From positions 372,001 through 436,000 of the forward strand of contig NZ_JNYY01000001.1 in the NCBI RefSeq assembly GCF_000716785.1: a DNA stretch of 64,000 nt, given 5' to 3'. Shown in pieces: positions 33,064 through 43,500 of the stretch. Position 1 is the first letter of the stretch; each line of letters starts with the position of its first letter. This DNA comes from Amycolatopsis vancoresmycina. Lineage in GTDB: Bacteria; Actinomycetota; Actinomycetes; Mycobacteriales; Pseudonocardiaceae. Both the position numbers and the translations under genes were made by a program. The notes beneath the pieces are model-generated. The model was not told where the DNA came from, did not search any database, and saw only the letters and a list, made by a program, of their open reading frames with translations.

Positions 33064-34554
33064 ATGTCGCACCTGAGGCCGATTCTTGCCGCCGTTCTGC
33101 TGACCGCGTTCGTCGTCGCACCCGGCCCGGCGGCGGCCGGCGCCGCGGTGACGCCCGGCCCGGTGTGCGACCACCAGCCGGTGGCCGACACGACGGCACC
33201 GGCGGGCGCCGTCACCATCGACGCCGCGGTGCCCGGCGACCTCTACCGCAAGTCGCAGGACTCGCCACCCGGCACGACGTTCTGGCTGCCGCCGGGCACG
33301 CACCTGCTGGCCGCGGACCCGTTCGGGCAGGTCATCCCCAAGGACGGCGACGTCTACCTCGGCGCACCGGGCGCGGTGCTCGACGGGCAGGGCATCAACC
33401 GGGCGGCCTTCACCCAGCTGGCGAAGAACGTCGTCATCCGCGGGCTGACGATCCAGAACTTCGTCGCCCCGCAGGACCAGGGCGTGGTGAACCACGATTC
33501 CGGCGAACACTGGATCATCGAAAACGTGACGGTGCAGAACAACAAAGGCGCCGGAATCATGGCCGGCGCCCGCCAGGAGCTGCGGCACAGCTGCCTGCGC
33601 AACAACGGGCAGTACGGCATGAACGCCTACCGGTCCGACAGCACGATCACCGCGCTGGTCGTCGAGGGCAACGAAATCGCGGGCAACAACACCGACGACT
33701 GGGAAACGCGCAACCCCGGCTGCGGGTGCAGCGGCGGAATCAAGTTCTGGGTGGTCGATAAGGCCGACGTCCGCGGCAACTGGATCCACCACAACCACGG
33801 CGCCGGGCTCTGGGCCGACACCGACAACAACGACTTCCTGATCGAGAACAACCTCATCGAGGACAACGACGCCGAGGCGCTGTTCTACGAGATCAGCTAC
33901 AACCTCGTGTTCCGCGACAACGTCCTGCGGCGCAACAGCCTGGTCGCGGGCAAGCGCCGCGCCGACAAGGGCGACAACTTCCCGGTGGCGAGCGTCTACC
34001 TGTCCGAATCGGGTGGCGAGCCCCGGGTGCCGGCCCGCACGCACCTGATCGACATCTACGACAACACCTTCGAGGACAACTGGTCCGGCATCACCGCCTG
34101 GGAGAACGCCGACCGGTTCTGCAACAGCCCGGCCAACACCTCGATCAACACGTGCACCAAGCTCGTCACCGACCGCACGCAGTGCGTGTCGCCGGGCATC
34201 GAGTCCCCGCCCCTGTTCGACGACTGCCGCTGGAAGACCCAGCTGGTCGAGGTCCACGACAACACGTTCCGCTTCGACCCGGCCGTCGCCGGCTGCACGA
34301 ACGGGGTCTGCGGCAAGATGGCCCTGCTCTCCAACTACGGAACGTATCCATCCTGGTCCCCGTACAAGGGCACGCTCGTCCAGGACGCGATCACCCGCGA
34401 CCAGAACAACTACTGGTTCAGCAACGCCTACTACGGTCCCTGGAAGTTCGTGGCGGGCGACACGTCCCGGATTCTTACCGCGGACCAGTGGCAGTCGACC
34501 CCGTGGTACCAGGACAACTGCGCCACCTTCGACGACGTGATGCCGCGCTGCTGA
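33064..34554 (+). CDS. Secreted right-handed beta-helix protein
   Basis: A 496-residue protein with a signal peptide (MSHLRPILAAVLLTAFVVAP, AAAGA). Repeating coils rich in Asn and Gly (VVIRGLTIQNFVAP, IIENVTVQNNKGAGI, NGQYGMNAYRS, VRGNWIHHNHGAGLWAD, FLIENNLIEDNDAEAL) define a parallel beta-helix of the pectate-lyase/NosD type, about residues 100-420. Several cysteine pairs fit export. Members bind or cleave polysaccharides; no catalytic set could be assigned. Confidence 0.85.
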   Translation: MSHLRPILAAVLLTAFVVAPGPAAAGAAVTPGPVCDHQPVADTTAPAGAVTIDAAVPGDLYRKSQDSPPGTTFWLPPGTHLLAADPFGQVIPKDGDVYLGAPGAVLDGQGINRAAFTQLAKNVVIRGLTIQNFVAPQDQGVVNHDSGEHWIIENVTVQNNKGAGIMAGARQELRHSCLRNNGQYGMNAYRSDSTITALVVEGNEIAGNNTDDWETRNPGCGCSGGIKFWVVDKADVRGNWIHHNHGAGLWADTDNNDFLIENNLIEDNDAEALFYEISYNLVFRDNVLRRNSLVAGKRRADKGDNFPVASVYLSESGGEPRVPARTHLIDIYDNTFEDNWSGITAWENADRFCNSPANTSINTCTKLVTDRTQCVSPGIESPPLFDDCRWKTQLVEVHDNTFRFDPAVAGCTNGVCGKMALLSNYGTYPSWSPYKGTLVQDAITRDQNNYWFSNAYYGPWKFVAGDTSRILTADQWQSTPWYQDNCATFDDVMPRC

Positions 34555-34657
34555 ACCTGGCTTTTCCCGGACAAAAGATTGACACCGCGGGGGCGCCGCC
34601 GGGCCATTTCCGAATCGCGCTACTCTGCACTCCTCTGGTGGCGGAGGAGCACGCTGA

Positions 34658-36916
34658 GTGGAGCCCACGGAGTCCGGCGACCCGGCCGCATCCGAACACG
34701 TGACGATCACGAACGTCGTCGAGAACAATTACGGCGAGGTGAACCAATACGGCCAGGTCCACCTGATGACCGGGCTGGATGAGCCGACGCTGAACCGGTT
34801 GTTCGACGGTGTCGACGAGCGCTGGAAAGCTTCCGGCGGTGTCCGCCGGAAGAGCCTGCCGCCCTCGTTGCCGTGGACGCCGGGAGCCGCGTGCCTGGGA
34901 CGTGACCGCGAACTGGCGGAACTGCGCGAGCAGCTCGCCGCCGGGCGGCACGTGCTGGTCGGCGGCCCCGCGGGCATCGGCAAGACCCTGTTGCTGCTGC
35001 ACGCAGGCGCTGAAGGGATCCTCGCCGCCGAAACGGTTCCCCGCTGCGAAGGGGTGCTGCGGCGGATGTCCGGCCTCGGCATGACCCCCGAAGGTGTGCT
35101 GGACGACCTGGCGCTGGAGTGCTTCGACGCCGAACCGGCGGCCGCGCGGCACCTGCTCGGCCGCGTCCGCGCCCTCGTCGTGCTGGACGGCGTCGAGTGG
35201 TCGGCCGAAGAAATCCGGCAGGTGCTCGTCGCGATGCCCGGCAGCGTGTTCGTCATCGCTTCCCGGCGCACCGTTTCCGCCTCGGTGATCAAATGCCTTC
35301 CGCTGGCCGGGCTGAGCGTCGCGGACGGGCTCGAATTGTGGGCGAACGAGCTCGGCACGCCCCTTGGCGCGGCGGAAAAGCGACTGGGTGAACGAATTTT
35401 CGACAGCTGCGACGGAAATCCGGGCACGCTGACGGAATACGCCGCCGCCCTGCGCACCGCCGGCGTGCAGGGAATCGCGCACGACGTCGACGATCCCGGC
35501 ACCTACGCCGTGGTCGTCGACCGCGCGCTGGCCCAGCTCGGCGAGCCCGCCGTGACGACGTTGAAGGAGCTGCTGGTCTTCCCCGGCGTGTTCTGGGGCG
35601 AAGGGCTGCTGGCGCCCGCCGGCCTGCGCAAACTCGAAGCCGCGCAGCTGGTCGAGCACACAACGGGCCGCTACCGGGTGCGCCCGCACGTCGCCGGGGC
35701 GGTGGCTCCGGCCGACCCGCCGTGGCCGCTGTTCGCCCGCCTCACCCGCTGGGCCCACGAGGACGCCGACGCCGGGCAGATCGCGGCCGAGCTGGGCGTC
35801 CTCGAACGCACCCTGCGCCGGCTGCTGGACCACGACCGGCCATGGGACGCCCTGGTGCTCGCGCGGATCGTGTCGGTGAAGCTCCTGCCCACCCCGTGGT
35901 GGCACCGCGGCGACGAGGTCCTCGAGCTCGGCCTCCGCGCGGCCCGGCGCGCTCGCTCCCGCACCGACATCGCGTTCTTCACCTACGCCCTCGCTGCCCG
36001 CCGGGCCGACAGCGAACGGGTGGCGGAAGCGGCCGAGCTGCTCACGGCGCTGATCGACGCCGCCAGAGAACACGGCGACCGGCAGCTCGCCGACCGGGCC
36101 GGTGCCCTGCGCGACGGGCTGCCCGGCCGCGGGCCCGGGGTGCTCGGCCGGAGCGCGGACACCGTCTCCCAGCTGGTGCTGCGGGTTCCGGTGCTCGACG
36201 GCACCGCGTTCCGGCTGGCGCAGGAGCACCCGGCTTTGCTGCGCAACGCCGTCGGGATGCTGCTCCTGGCCGGCGTGCTGTTCGGGCTGCCCGCCTCCGC
36301 CGGGCCGCCTGCCTCGGCCACCGGCGCACCGAGCTCGCCGTCCGGGCTCGCGGCGCCGATGACTCCGCCGGCCACGAGCGTCCGGCCGTCGGCCGGGGCA
36401 CCGCCGAGCGGGCAACCGGCTCCGCCGGCACCCCCGCCCGCTCCTCCGTCGCCCGGTCCGGCCGCCCGGCCGTCGCCGCCGCCCGGCCCCGCCGGGAAGT
36501 TCGGCGCTTCCACCGATGGCACCGCGGACCCGGCCCAACGGCCCACGACCACCGCCGCTCCCGACCTGACCGGGCAGTGGCGGATCGTCTTTTCCCAGAA
36601 GCGGGTCAACGGCAGGTTCTGGACCGATCCGGACACGGCCACGATCACCCTGCACCGGCTCGACGCCGTCCGGTGCGGCGGCCCGGCGCCCTGCTACGGC
36701 GGCCAGTGGACGGACGGCGGCTCGGCGGGCAGCAGCAACTTCGTCGCCAGGGCCGCGCCGGGTGCCACCGGCTTCTCCGCCACCGACTCCGACGCCGACG
36801 GCAACCAGACCTTCCGCGGGAGCCTCGTCTCGGCCGATCCCCAGCTCCGGTACGACGGCGAGTGGAGCGACGACCGCGGCCGCGAGGCCACCTTCGTCTT
36901 CACCCGGCTGAGCTGA
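34658..36916 (+). CDS. STAND-like NTPase with membrane helix and extracytoplasmic C-terminal domain
   Basis: A 752-residue protein starting at GTG after GGAGGAG. The N-terminus (about residues 15-37, VTITNVVENNYGEVNQYGQV) is a short Asn-rich signature seen at the front of some actinobacterial signalling NTPases. The NTPase core has Walker A GGPAGIGKT (102-110) and Walker B ALVVLDGVE (172-180), followed by helical regions without recognised WD or TPR repeats. One membrane helix (about 527-550), a Pro/Ser-rich stalk (551-630) and a beta-rich external domain (DLTGQWRIVFSQK to the end) follow. It lies just before the injection-system operon; a sensing role is inferred. Confidence 0.75.
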   Translation: MEPTESGDPAASEHVTITNVVENNYGEVNQYGQVHLMTGLDEPTLNRLFDGVDERWKASGGVRRKSLPPSLPWTPGAACLGRDRELAELREQLAAGRHVLVGGPAGIGKTLLLLHAGAEGILAAETVPRCEGVLRRMSGLGMTPEGVLDDLALECFDAEPAAARHLLGRVRALVVLDGVEWSAEEIRQVLVAMPGSVFVIASRRTVSASVIKCLPLAGLSVADGLELWANELGTPLGAAEKRLGERIFDSCDGNPGTLTEYAAALRTAGVQGIAHDVDDPGTYAVVVDRALAQLGEPAVTTLKELLVFPGVFWGEGLLAPAGLRKLEAAQLVEHTTGRYRVRPHVAGAVAPADPPWPLFARLTRWAHEDADAGQIAAELGVLERTLRRLLDHDRPWDALVLARIVSVKLLPTPWWHRGDEVLELGLRAARRARSRTDIAFFTYALAARRADSERVAEAAELLTALIDAAREHGDRQLADRAGALRDGLPGRGPGVLGRSADTVSQLVLRVPVLDGTAFRLAQEHPALLRNAVGMLLLAGVLFGLPASAGPPASATGAPSSPSGLAAPMTPPATSVRPSAGAPPSGQPAPPAPPPAPPSPGPAARPSPPPGPAGKFGASTDGTADPAQRPTTTAAPDLTGQWRIVFSQKRVNGRFWTDPDTATITLHRLDAVRCGGPAPCYGGQWTDGGSAGSSNFVARAAPGATGFSATDSDADGNQTFRGSLVSADPQLRYDGEWSDDRGREATFVFTRLS

Positions 36917-36926
36917 CCCCGGCTGT

Positions 36927-36943
36927 GGCCGGAAATCCCGGCC
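36927..36943 (+). terminator. Short hairpin after the STAND gene
   Basis: GGCCGG (36927-36932) and CCGGCC (36938-36943) around a 5-base loop, 10 bases after the stop. The stem is short and there is no T tract, so termination is uncertain. Confidence 0.35.
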
Positions 36944-36961
36944 GCGCGGCGGTCTGACCCG

Positions 36962-36981
36962 GGCTGCCCGTTCGGGCAGCC
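36962..36981. promoter_or_regulatory. eCIS palindrome site A
   Basis: GGCTGCCCGTTCGGGCAGCC, a perfect 20-bp palindrome apart from the central TT, centred about 101 bases before the cap-protein gene. It shares the CTGCCCG/CGGGCAG core with sites B, C and D. Confidence 0.65.
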
Positions 36982-37072
36982 GGGCGTACCCGAAGGTTTG
37001 CCGCTGCGCGGCTGGCCGGGGCCGCACCGCGCGATCATCGTGGGAGGACCGCCAGTGCGAGGAGGTCCGCCG

Positions 37073-37732
37073 GTGATCCACGAGGTCGACGAGGCGCTGC
37101 GGCGGCTGGTGAAGGACGAGGCGCTGCGCGGCAGCGAGGTCGAAGTCGCCTTCGACGCTCCCACCAAGGACTGGGCGGCCCGGCGCAACGCCCCGACGGT
37201 GAACGTCTACCTCTACGACGTGCGCGAGGACATGCGCCGCCGGTCGCGGGGGCTGCTCAACGAGTACGACCAGCGCGGCGAGGTCGCCGCGCGGCACCTG
37301 CCGCCCAAGCACGTCAAGCTGTCCTACCTGGTCACCGCGTGGACCCAGCGGCCGGAAGACGAGCACCGCGTGCTGTCGGACCTGCTGCTCGGCCTGCTGC
37401 GCTACGAGGCCGTGCCGGCCGAGGTGCTCACCGGGTCGCTGGCCGAGACCGGGCTGCCGGTGCCGATGACCGTCGCGCTGCCGCCGCCCGAGGACCGCGC
37501 GTTCGCCGACGTCTGGACCGCGCTCGGCGGCGAGCTCAAGCCGTCGCTGGACGTCGTCGTCTCCGCCCCCGTCCACACCGGGCGCGTGTACCCGGCCGGG
37601 CCGCCCGCGAAGGAGGGCCTCAAGCTCGACACCGGCGACGGCGAGCTCGTCGGGCACCGGGTGTCCGAAACCGGGGTGGTCGGCGGCCAGCGCCGGGTCG
37701 CGATGGCGCGGACCCACCGGAACCCCCGGTGA
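37073..37732 (+). CDS. DUF4255 (Pvc16-like) cap/terminator protein of the injection system
   Basis: A 219-residue protein from GTG 37073, chosen because AGGAGG stands 7-12 bases upstream. VIHEVDEALRRLVKDEAL, NAPTVNVYLYDVREDMRRR and LSYLVTAWTQRPEDEHRVLS match the DUF4255 domain of Pvc16/Afp16-type proteins, which cap the distal end of the tube and sheath and set particle length. Its stop overlaps the ATPase start (GTGA), making a two-gene unit behind palindrome site A. Confidence 0.88.
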   Translation: MIHEVDEALRRLVKDEALRGSEVEVAFDAPTKDWAARRNAPTVNVYLYDVREDMRRRSRGLLNEYDQRGEVAARHLPPKHVKLSYLVTAWTQRPEDEHRVLSDLLLGLLRYEAVPAEVLTGSLAETGLPVPMTVALPPPEDRAFADVWTALGGELKPSLDVVVSAPVHTGRVYPAGPPAKEGLKLDTGDGELVGHRVSETGVVGGQRRVAMARTHRNPR

Positions 37733-39705
37733 GCCTGGAGTACCTGTTCGGCCGGCTGGCGCGGCTCGAACAGCGCATCCGCGACGCGGTCGACGTCCGG
37801 CGCGCGGCCGACCCGAACCCCGACGACCCGTTCCGCGGCCTGTACCTGTCGAACGAGACGATCGACGCGCTGCTGGAAGGCCACCGCGAGCCGTTCGCGC
37901 CGTTCACGGACTCCGTCCCGGACGGACGGCTGCGCCCGCTCGCCGAGCGCGCGGACCTCACCGGTGTCGACGTCGAACTGCTGCTGGTCGCGCTCGCCCC
38001 CGACCTCGACAGCCGGTTCGAGCAGTTCTACGGCTACCTCAACGACGACGTGACCCGCCGCCGCGCGACCGCCGGGCTGGCGCTGCGCCTGTGCGGGATC
38101 CCCGAAGCCTCGGCCGCCGGCCGCGCCCGGCTCGACGCCGGCTCGCCGCTGATCAGCTGCGGCCTGCTCACCGTGCAGGACGACGAACGGCCGTTCCTCT
38201 CGCGCACGCTGCGCGTCCCCGACCGCGTGGTGAACCACCTCCTCGGCGACGACCGGGTCGCGCCCGAGCTCGCCGGCTGCGCGCACCTGGGCACCGAGCT
38301 CGTCGAAGTGCCGGGCCGCGACCGGCTCGCCCGCGCGATCGAGGGCCGCGTCGGGCTGGTCTACCTGAAGGAACACCCCGGCGGCGGCGCCGAGGACCTC
38401 GGCGTCGGCGCGCTGGCCGCGGCCGGGTGCCCGGCGCTGGTGGTCGACGCGGCGCGCTGGCAGGCCGACCCCGAGCTGACCGCGTCGCTGCGGCGCGAGG
38501 CGTTGCTGCGCGGCGCCGGGATCGTGCTGGGGCCGGTGGACGACCCGCGGCTCGACGAGCTGGCGCATCCGGCGATCCCGCTCCTGGTGCACGGCACCGG
38601 CGCCTGGGACCCGCGGTGGAGCGGTACGCCGCCGTTGCAGCTCGACGCGTTGCCGCTGTCCGGCGCCGACCGCGCCCGGCTGTGGCGCAGCCGCCTCGAC
38701 GGCCGGCTCGCCCCGGACGTCGACCCGGGGGAGGCGACCGCGCACTTCGTGCTCGGGCCCGGGCAGATCGCCCGCGCGGCGAAGGCGGCGTCGGTGACCG
38801 CGCTGGCCGACGACGGGCTGGTCCGGACGTCCCACGTCCGTGCGGGCGCGCGCAGCCAGAACGCGGCCGGCCTGCAACGGCTCGCGCGGCGGATCGAGCC
38901 CGCGGTCGGCTGGCCCGACCTGGTCCTCCCGGCCGGCGTGCTGTCCCTTTTGGACGAACTGGCGGCCAGGGCCCGCTACCGCGACCAGGTGCTCGACGAG
39001 TGGCGGATGCGCCCGGGCGGTGGCCGCGGGCGCGGCGTGACCGGGCTGTTCGCGGGGGACTCGGGGACCGGCAAGACGATGTCCGCCGAGGTCATCGCGG
39101 CGTCGCTGGGGCTGGACCTCTACACGGTGAACCTGGCGACGGTGGTCGACAAGTACGTCGGCGAGACGGAGAAGAACCTCGAGCGGATCTTCACCGAAGC
39201 CGCCGGCGTCAACGGCGTCCTGCTGTTCGACGAGGCCGACGCGATCTTCGGCAAGCGGTCCGAGGTCCGCGACGCGCACGACCGGTACGCCAACATCGAA
39301 AGCGCGTACCTGCTGCAGCGGATGGAGACCTTCGACGGCATCGCGGTGCTGGCGACCAACCTGCGGGCGAACCTCGACGAGGCGTTCACCCGGCGGCTCG
39401 ACGTGATCGTCGACTTCCCGCTGCCGGACGTCGAACTCCGCCACCGGCTGTGGGACCGCTGCCTGGGCGCACGGATGCCGCGCGGCGCGGACCTGGACCT
39501 CGGGTTCCTCGCCGAGGCCTTCGAGCTGGCCGGCGGGCACATCCGCTCGGCCGCGGTCACCGGCGCGTACCTGGCGGCCGAGGCGGGCCGCCCGGTGGCG
39601 ATGAGCGACCTGGTCGGCGCGGTCGCGCGCGAGTACCGCAAGCTGGGCCGGCTGTGCCTCGACCGCGAGTTCGGGCCCTACCTGGCGATGGTGACGGACG
39701 GCTGA
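37729..39705 (+). CDS. eCIS AAA+ ATPase
   Basis: A 658-residue protein from GTG 37729, overlapping the previous stop. The N-terminal half (1-420) is a winged-helix and degenerate-ATPase region; the C-terminal AAA+ module has Walker A FAGDSGTGKT (about 440), KYVGETEKNL, Walker B LLFDEADAIFGKR (about 497), sensor 1 VLATN and the arginine-finger region. This is the CDC48/FtsH-like ATPase (Afp15/Pvc15 type) required for particle assembly. Residue patterns are intact, so it should be active. Confidence 0.92.
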   Translation: MSLEYLFGRLARLEQRIRDAVDVRRAADPNPDDPFRGLYLSNETIDALLEGHREPFAPFTDSVPDGRLRPLAERADLTGVDVELLLVALAPDLDSRFEQFYGYLNDDVTRRRATAGLALRLCGIPEASAAGRARLDAGSPLISCGLLTVQDDERPFLSRTLRVPDRVVNHLLGDDRVAPELAGCAHLGTELVEVPGRDRLARAIEGRVGLVYLKEHPGGGAEDLGVGALAAAGCPALVVDAARWQADPELTASLRREALLRGAGIVLGPVDDPRLDELAHPAIPLLVHGTGAWDPRWSGTPPLQLDALPLSGADRARLWRSRLDGRLAPDVDPGEATAHFVLGPGQIARAAKAASVTALADDGLVRTSHVRAGARSQNAAGLQRLARRIEPAVGWPDLVLPAGVLSLLDELAARARYRDQVLDEWRMRPGGGRGRGVTGLFAGDSGTGKTMSAEVIAASLGLDLYTVNLATVVDKYVGETEKNLERIFTEAAGVNGVLLFDEADAIFGKRSEVRDAHDRYANIESAYLLQRMETFDGIAVLATNLRANLDEAFTRRLDVIVDFPLPDVELRHRLWDRCLGARMPRGADLDLGFLAEAFELAGGHIRSAAVTGAYLAAEAGRPVAMSDLVGAVAREYRKLGRLCLDREFGPYLAMVTDG

Positions 39706-39706
39706 A

Positions 39707-39722
39707 CTGCCCGTTCGGGCAG
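39707..39722. promoter_or_regulatory. eCIS palindrome site B
   Basis: CTGCCCGTTCGGGCAG, identical in its 16 bases to the core of site A, directly after the ATPase stop and centred 94 bases before the DUF4157 gene. Confidence 0.6.
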
Positions 39723-39808
39723 CGTTCGCCGCCCTTCCGGCCGCGCACGCCAGTCTGGTGCGCGGCGCGCCGGCCGGGCAAGCTGGAACCGTGGCGGAGG
39801 GAGCGGAC

Positions 39809-40549
39809 ATGCGCGGGCACAGTCACGACCACGACCTCGAACCGACCCTGCGACCCCGCGGCGACCGGCTCGAGCGCGACGACACGGACCTGCTGGGCCG
39901 GGCGGCCGCGGCGGGCCGCACGGACGTCCTGGGCCCGGCCGGCATGCTGGGCCTGCAGCGCGCGGTGGGCAACGCGGGCACCGGCTCGCTGGTCGAGGAG
40001 GAGCGTTCGCCGGTCCACGACGTCGTCGGCTCGGGCGGCGGAGCGCCGCTGGACGCCGCGACGCGGACGGACATGGAGAGCCGGTTCGCGGCGGACTTCT
40101 CGGACGTCCGGGTGCACACGGACGGCGCGGCCCACGACTCGGCGAAGTCGGTGAACGCCCAGGCGTACACGGTGGGCTCGAACATCGTGTTCCAGCGGGA
40201 CAAGTACGACCCGGCATCGGACTCCGGCAAGCACATGCTGGCGCACGAGCTCACGCACGTGGTGCAGCAGCGCAGCGGCCCGGTGGACGGCACGGACGCC
40301 GGCGGCGGGGTGAAGGTGTCGGACCCGTCGGACCGCTTCGAGCGCGAGGCGGTGGCGAACGCGGACCGCCTGATGTCGGCGCCTGCTCCGGCCGGGCCCG
40401 CGGTGCAGCGGTGCGAGGACGGCGGCCACGCGGCGGACGATTCGGCGGCTGTGCAGCGAGAAGAAGCTCCGGCGGCCGAAGAGGGCGAAGAGGAAAAGAT
40501 GGCGCAGACCTTCGTGCAGCGCGAAGAAGAGGGCGAAGAAGAAGCCTAG
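39809..40549 (+). CDS. DUF4157 protein with HELTH metalloprotease motif
   Basis: A 246-residue protein starting at ATG 39809 after GGAGGGAG. Residues 78-155 are the DUF4157 domain that marks eCIS loci: DMESRFAADFSDVRVHTD, YTVGSNIVFQRDKYD and AHELTHVVQQ (HExxH, residues 146-150). Upstream of it GLQRAVGNAG (48-57) matches a motif in the neighbouring effector. The C-terminus has repeated AVQR/VQRE units and a Glu-rich tail. Family members are carried or processed with eCIS cargo; whether this one cleaves or carries is unknown. Confidence 0.88.
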   Translation: MRGHSHDHDLEPTLRPRGDRLERDDTDLLGRAAAAGRTDVLGPAGMLGLQRAVGNAGTGSLVEEERSPVHDVVGSGGGAPLDAATRTDMESRFAADFSDVRVHTDGAAHDSAKSVNAQAYTVGSNIVFQRDKYDPASDSGKHMLAHELTHVVQQRSGPVDGTDAGGGVKVSDPSDRFEREAVANADRLMSAPAPAGPAVQRCEDGGHAADDSAAVQREEAPAAEEGEEEKMAQTFVQREEEGEEEA

Positions 40550-43500
40550 GTCCCGTCCGGGCCCTTGAACCCGGGCTCGACGTTCCAGATCCCGGTGCCG
40601 CTTTCGGCGGCGCCGTTGGACTTGTTGCAGGTTCCGCACATGCCGTGCAGGTTGTCGAGCTGGTTGAAGAACGCGATCCGGGTGGCCTGATCGGACTTCC
40701 GGCCGATGGTGTTCCAGTGCTTGATGACGCTCGGGTCCCGGTGGTCGAGGTTGATCGCCGTGTTGCCGATGCCCGCCACCAGGTGCGGTGAGTTGTAGTC
40801 CCGGCCCGGGCAGACGTAGGACGAACCCATGGGGTACATCGGGTCACTCCGCCACTTCGCGGCTTCCTTGATCTTCAGGCTCATCAGCCGGCTGAGCTCG
40901 AGCCCGCGTTTTGCCTCCGCCGCGCCGTTGAAGCCGCCGTAGAACGTCGGGCGGAACCTGCCGTCCCGCCGGTAGTCCGCCCGGATTTCGCCGCCCAGCA
41001 CGTAGGTCGACTCCTTGAGCAGTTCGAGGTCGATCTCCTGGCCGACCGCCTGCAGGGTGGCCGCGATCAGCTGGCGCTGCTGCCAGATCTCGGCTTCCGC
41101 GTGCTGGATTTCCTCCTTCGCGCTCGTTGCGAGGGCGTTCTTCAGCTTGGTCTCGTGGGCCACGACCATGCCCCGCATGGTGGACAGCTGCCCGGCGACG
41201 GCCGGCCTGCTCTTCACCTCGTCGTGCGCGAGCGCCCGATCGATCTTGTCGATCAGCGGGTCGGGGTGGCTGGCCATCATGAGGGTGGGTTGGCCGCCTC
41301 GATCCTGGAGGTAGATCGAGTGGCTGTTGCCCTTCATGGTGACCGGTGTCTTCGCCTTCAGTTTCCGGAGCAGGGCGTCCTTGATGCCTTTGACGCCTTC
41401 GGCGACCGCGGAACCGCCGCGCTTGACCTTCGACCAGAGTTTCTTCCCCGCCTTGACGATCGTCCCCACGACCGAGTCGATCACCTTGCCCACCGGGGCC
41501 TGGACCTTCTCCAGCACCGACTTGATCTTCTCCGAGATCCCGCCCAGCCCCAGCAGGCTCGCCAAGAACCCGAGCACCATCGGCAACGCCTTGGCCAGGG
41601 TCCGCTCGATCAGCCCCGCGACCGCCCCCGCCCCGCCACGGGCGATCGACTCCACCGAGTCCAGCACCGAGTCGACGAACTCCTTGATCTGCGCCGCCTT
41701 GTCCACGAAGAACATGACGATGTCGTAGATCGCCTTGCACGCCTTGATGAACGCCGCCGCCGGGTTCAGCATCGAGATGATCCAGGTGATGCCCGCCTTG
41801 ACGATCTTCTCGATCACGAATTCCTTGATCCGGCCGAGCACCAGCTCCTTCAGGTCGCCCAGTTTCGCGACGATCCAGCGCCACAGGCCCGGCACGCCCT
41901 CGGTGATCAGGATCTTGACCACCTCGAACGTCTGCTCCAGTTTCGCCAGCACCGGCTCCGGGATGAACCGCAGGATCCGGGCGCGGACGCTCGCCCAGGT
42001 CAACCCCAGCAGCGACAGCACCATCTTCAGGATGCCCTTGGCGTCCAGCGCCTCCGGGATCTCGATGCCCGCGCTCGCCAGGTTGCCCAGCAGCCAGCCC
42101 TTCAGGCCGTCCTTGAGGTGCTGGACGATGTTGGCCCCGAAGTTCATGACACCGGTCTTGACCGCGTTGACCAGGTTGCCGAGGAATTCGATCGGCTTCG
42201 CGATGATCAGCCCGACCGCGTTGGCGGCCCGCGAGAGCACGCCCAGCAGCATGTCCTTCAGCTTCAGGATCGTCTCGATCGCGCCGCCGACCGCCTCCTT
42301 CGCCTTGCTCCACAGGCCCTTGTTCTCCGCCTGCAGCGCCTTGATCTCCTCGTCGACGGCGGTGCGGGCCTCGGTGTACTTCTGGGCCAGGTCCTCGACC
42401 AGCGCGTCCTGCTTCTCGTCGACGGACTTCTCGAGGTCGTCGAACTGGCCGCCGAACTCCTTCGCCGCCTCGCCCGCGATCTTGCGCAACGCCGGCGACT
42501 GGGACGCCACCTTCTGCTGCACCTTCGCCCGGCCGTCCGCGATCAGCTGCTTCGCCTCGCCCAGTTTCTGGCCGACGAAGTCCGCGATGTCCCCGATGAC
42601 GGCCTGCATCTTCGACTCGTAGACCTTCTTGGCCTCCAGGAAGAGGTTGTTCGCTTCGGCCGGCAGGTCGGCGAAGAGGTCGTACGCCCAGCGCGCCGCG
42701 CCGGTGATGCCGTCGTAGCGCTCGTCCTTGTAGCGCTTCATCCGTGCCTGGTGGTCCGCGGTGAACGCGGCCTTGGCCTGCGCCTCGCCCGCCTCGAACT
42801 TCTTCGCCACCTCGTCGTCGAGGGCGCCCAGCACGCCCTCGACCTTCGTCTTGGTCTCGTCGAAGATCGCCTTGATCTCGCCGGTGATCCGCGCCCGGTC
42901 CTGCTCGTCCTTCGCCTTCGTGGCCGACTTCGCCGCCTGGCCCCGCTGGGCCGACGACGCACGCGCGCCCGTCATGCCCGCGACCGCGGCCTGTCCGGAC
43001 GCCTGGGCCGCGCCGGTCACCGCGGTCAGCTGCCCGGCTTCGGACTCGCGGACCGCGGCGGGGGCCGAAGCCGTGTGCTGCTCGCCCGCCTGCTTCGCGG
43101 CCAGCGCGCCGGTGAACTGCGGCTCGTTGGACTCGGCCAGCTGCCGGTCGGTGACGCCGGCCGCGGCCATCGCGCCGTGGGTTTCGCACTGGTCGGCTCG
43201 CAGGTCGGTCTGCTCGGGCGGTGCCTTGTCGGGGGTCGCCTTGCGCGCGTCCGGCGGCGCCATCGCCGGCGGGGGCGGTGCTTCCGGCAGCGGCGTGACC
43301 GGCTTTTCCACGGCCCGGGCGGGGTCCGGCGGCTCCTTCGTCCGGTCGGTGACGTCCTTCGCCGAGGCGTCCTTGCCGCTGGTGACCTTGCCCAGCACCT
43401 CGGTCTTCACCTGGTCCGCCTTGCCGGACGTGGCGAACTTGTCGGCCTCGTCGAGGTTCTTCGGCGCCTGCTTGGCGATCGCCGCGTTCACCGCGGCGAT

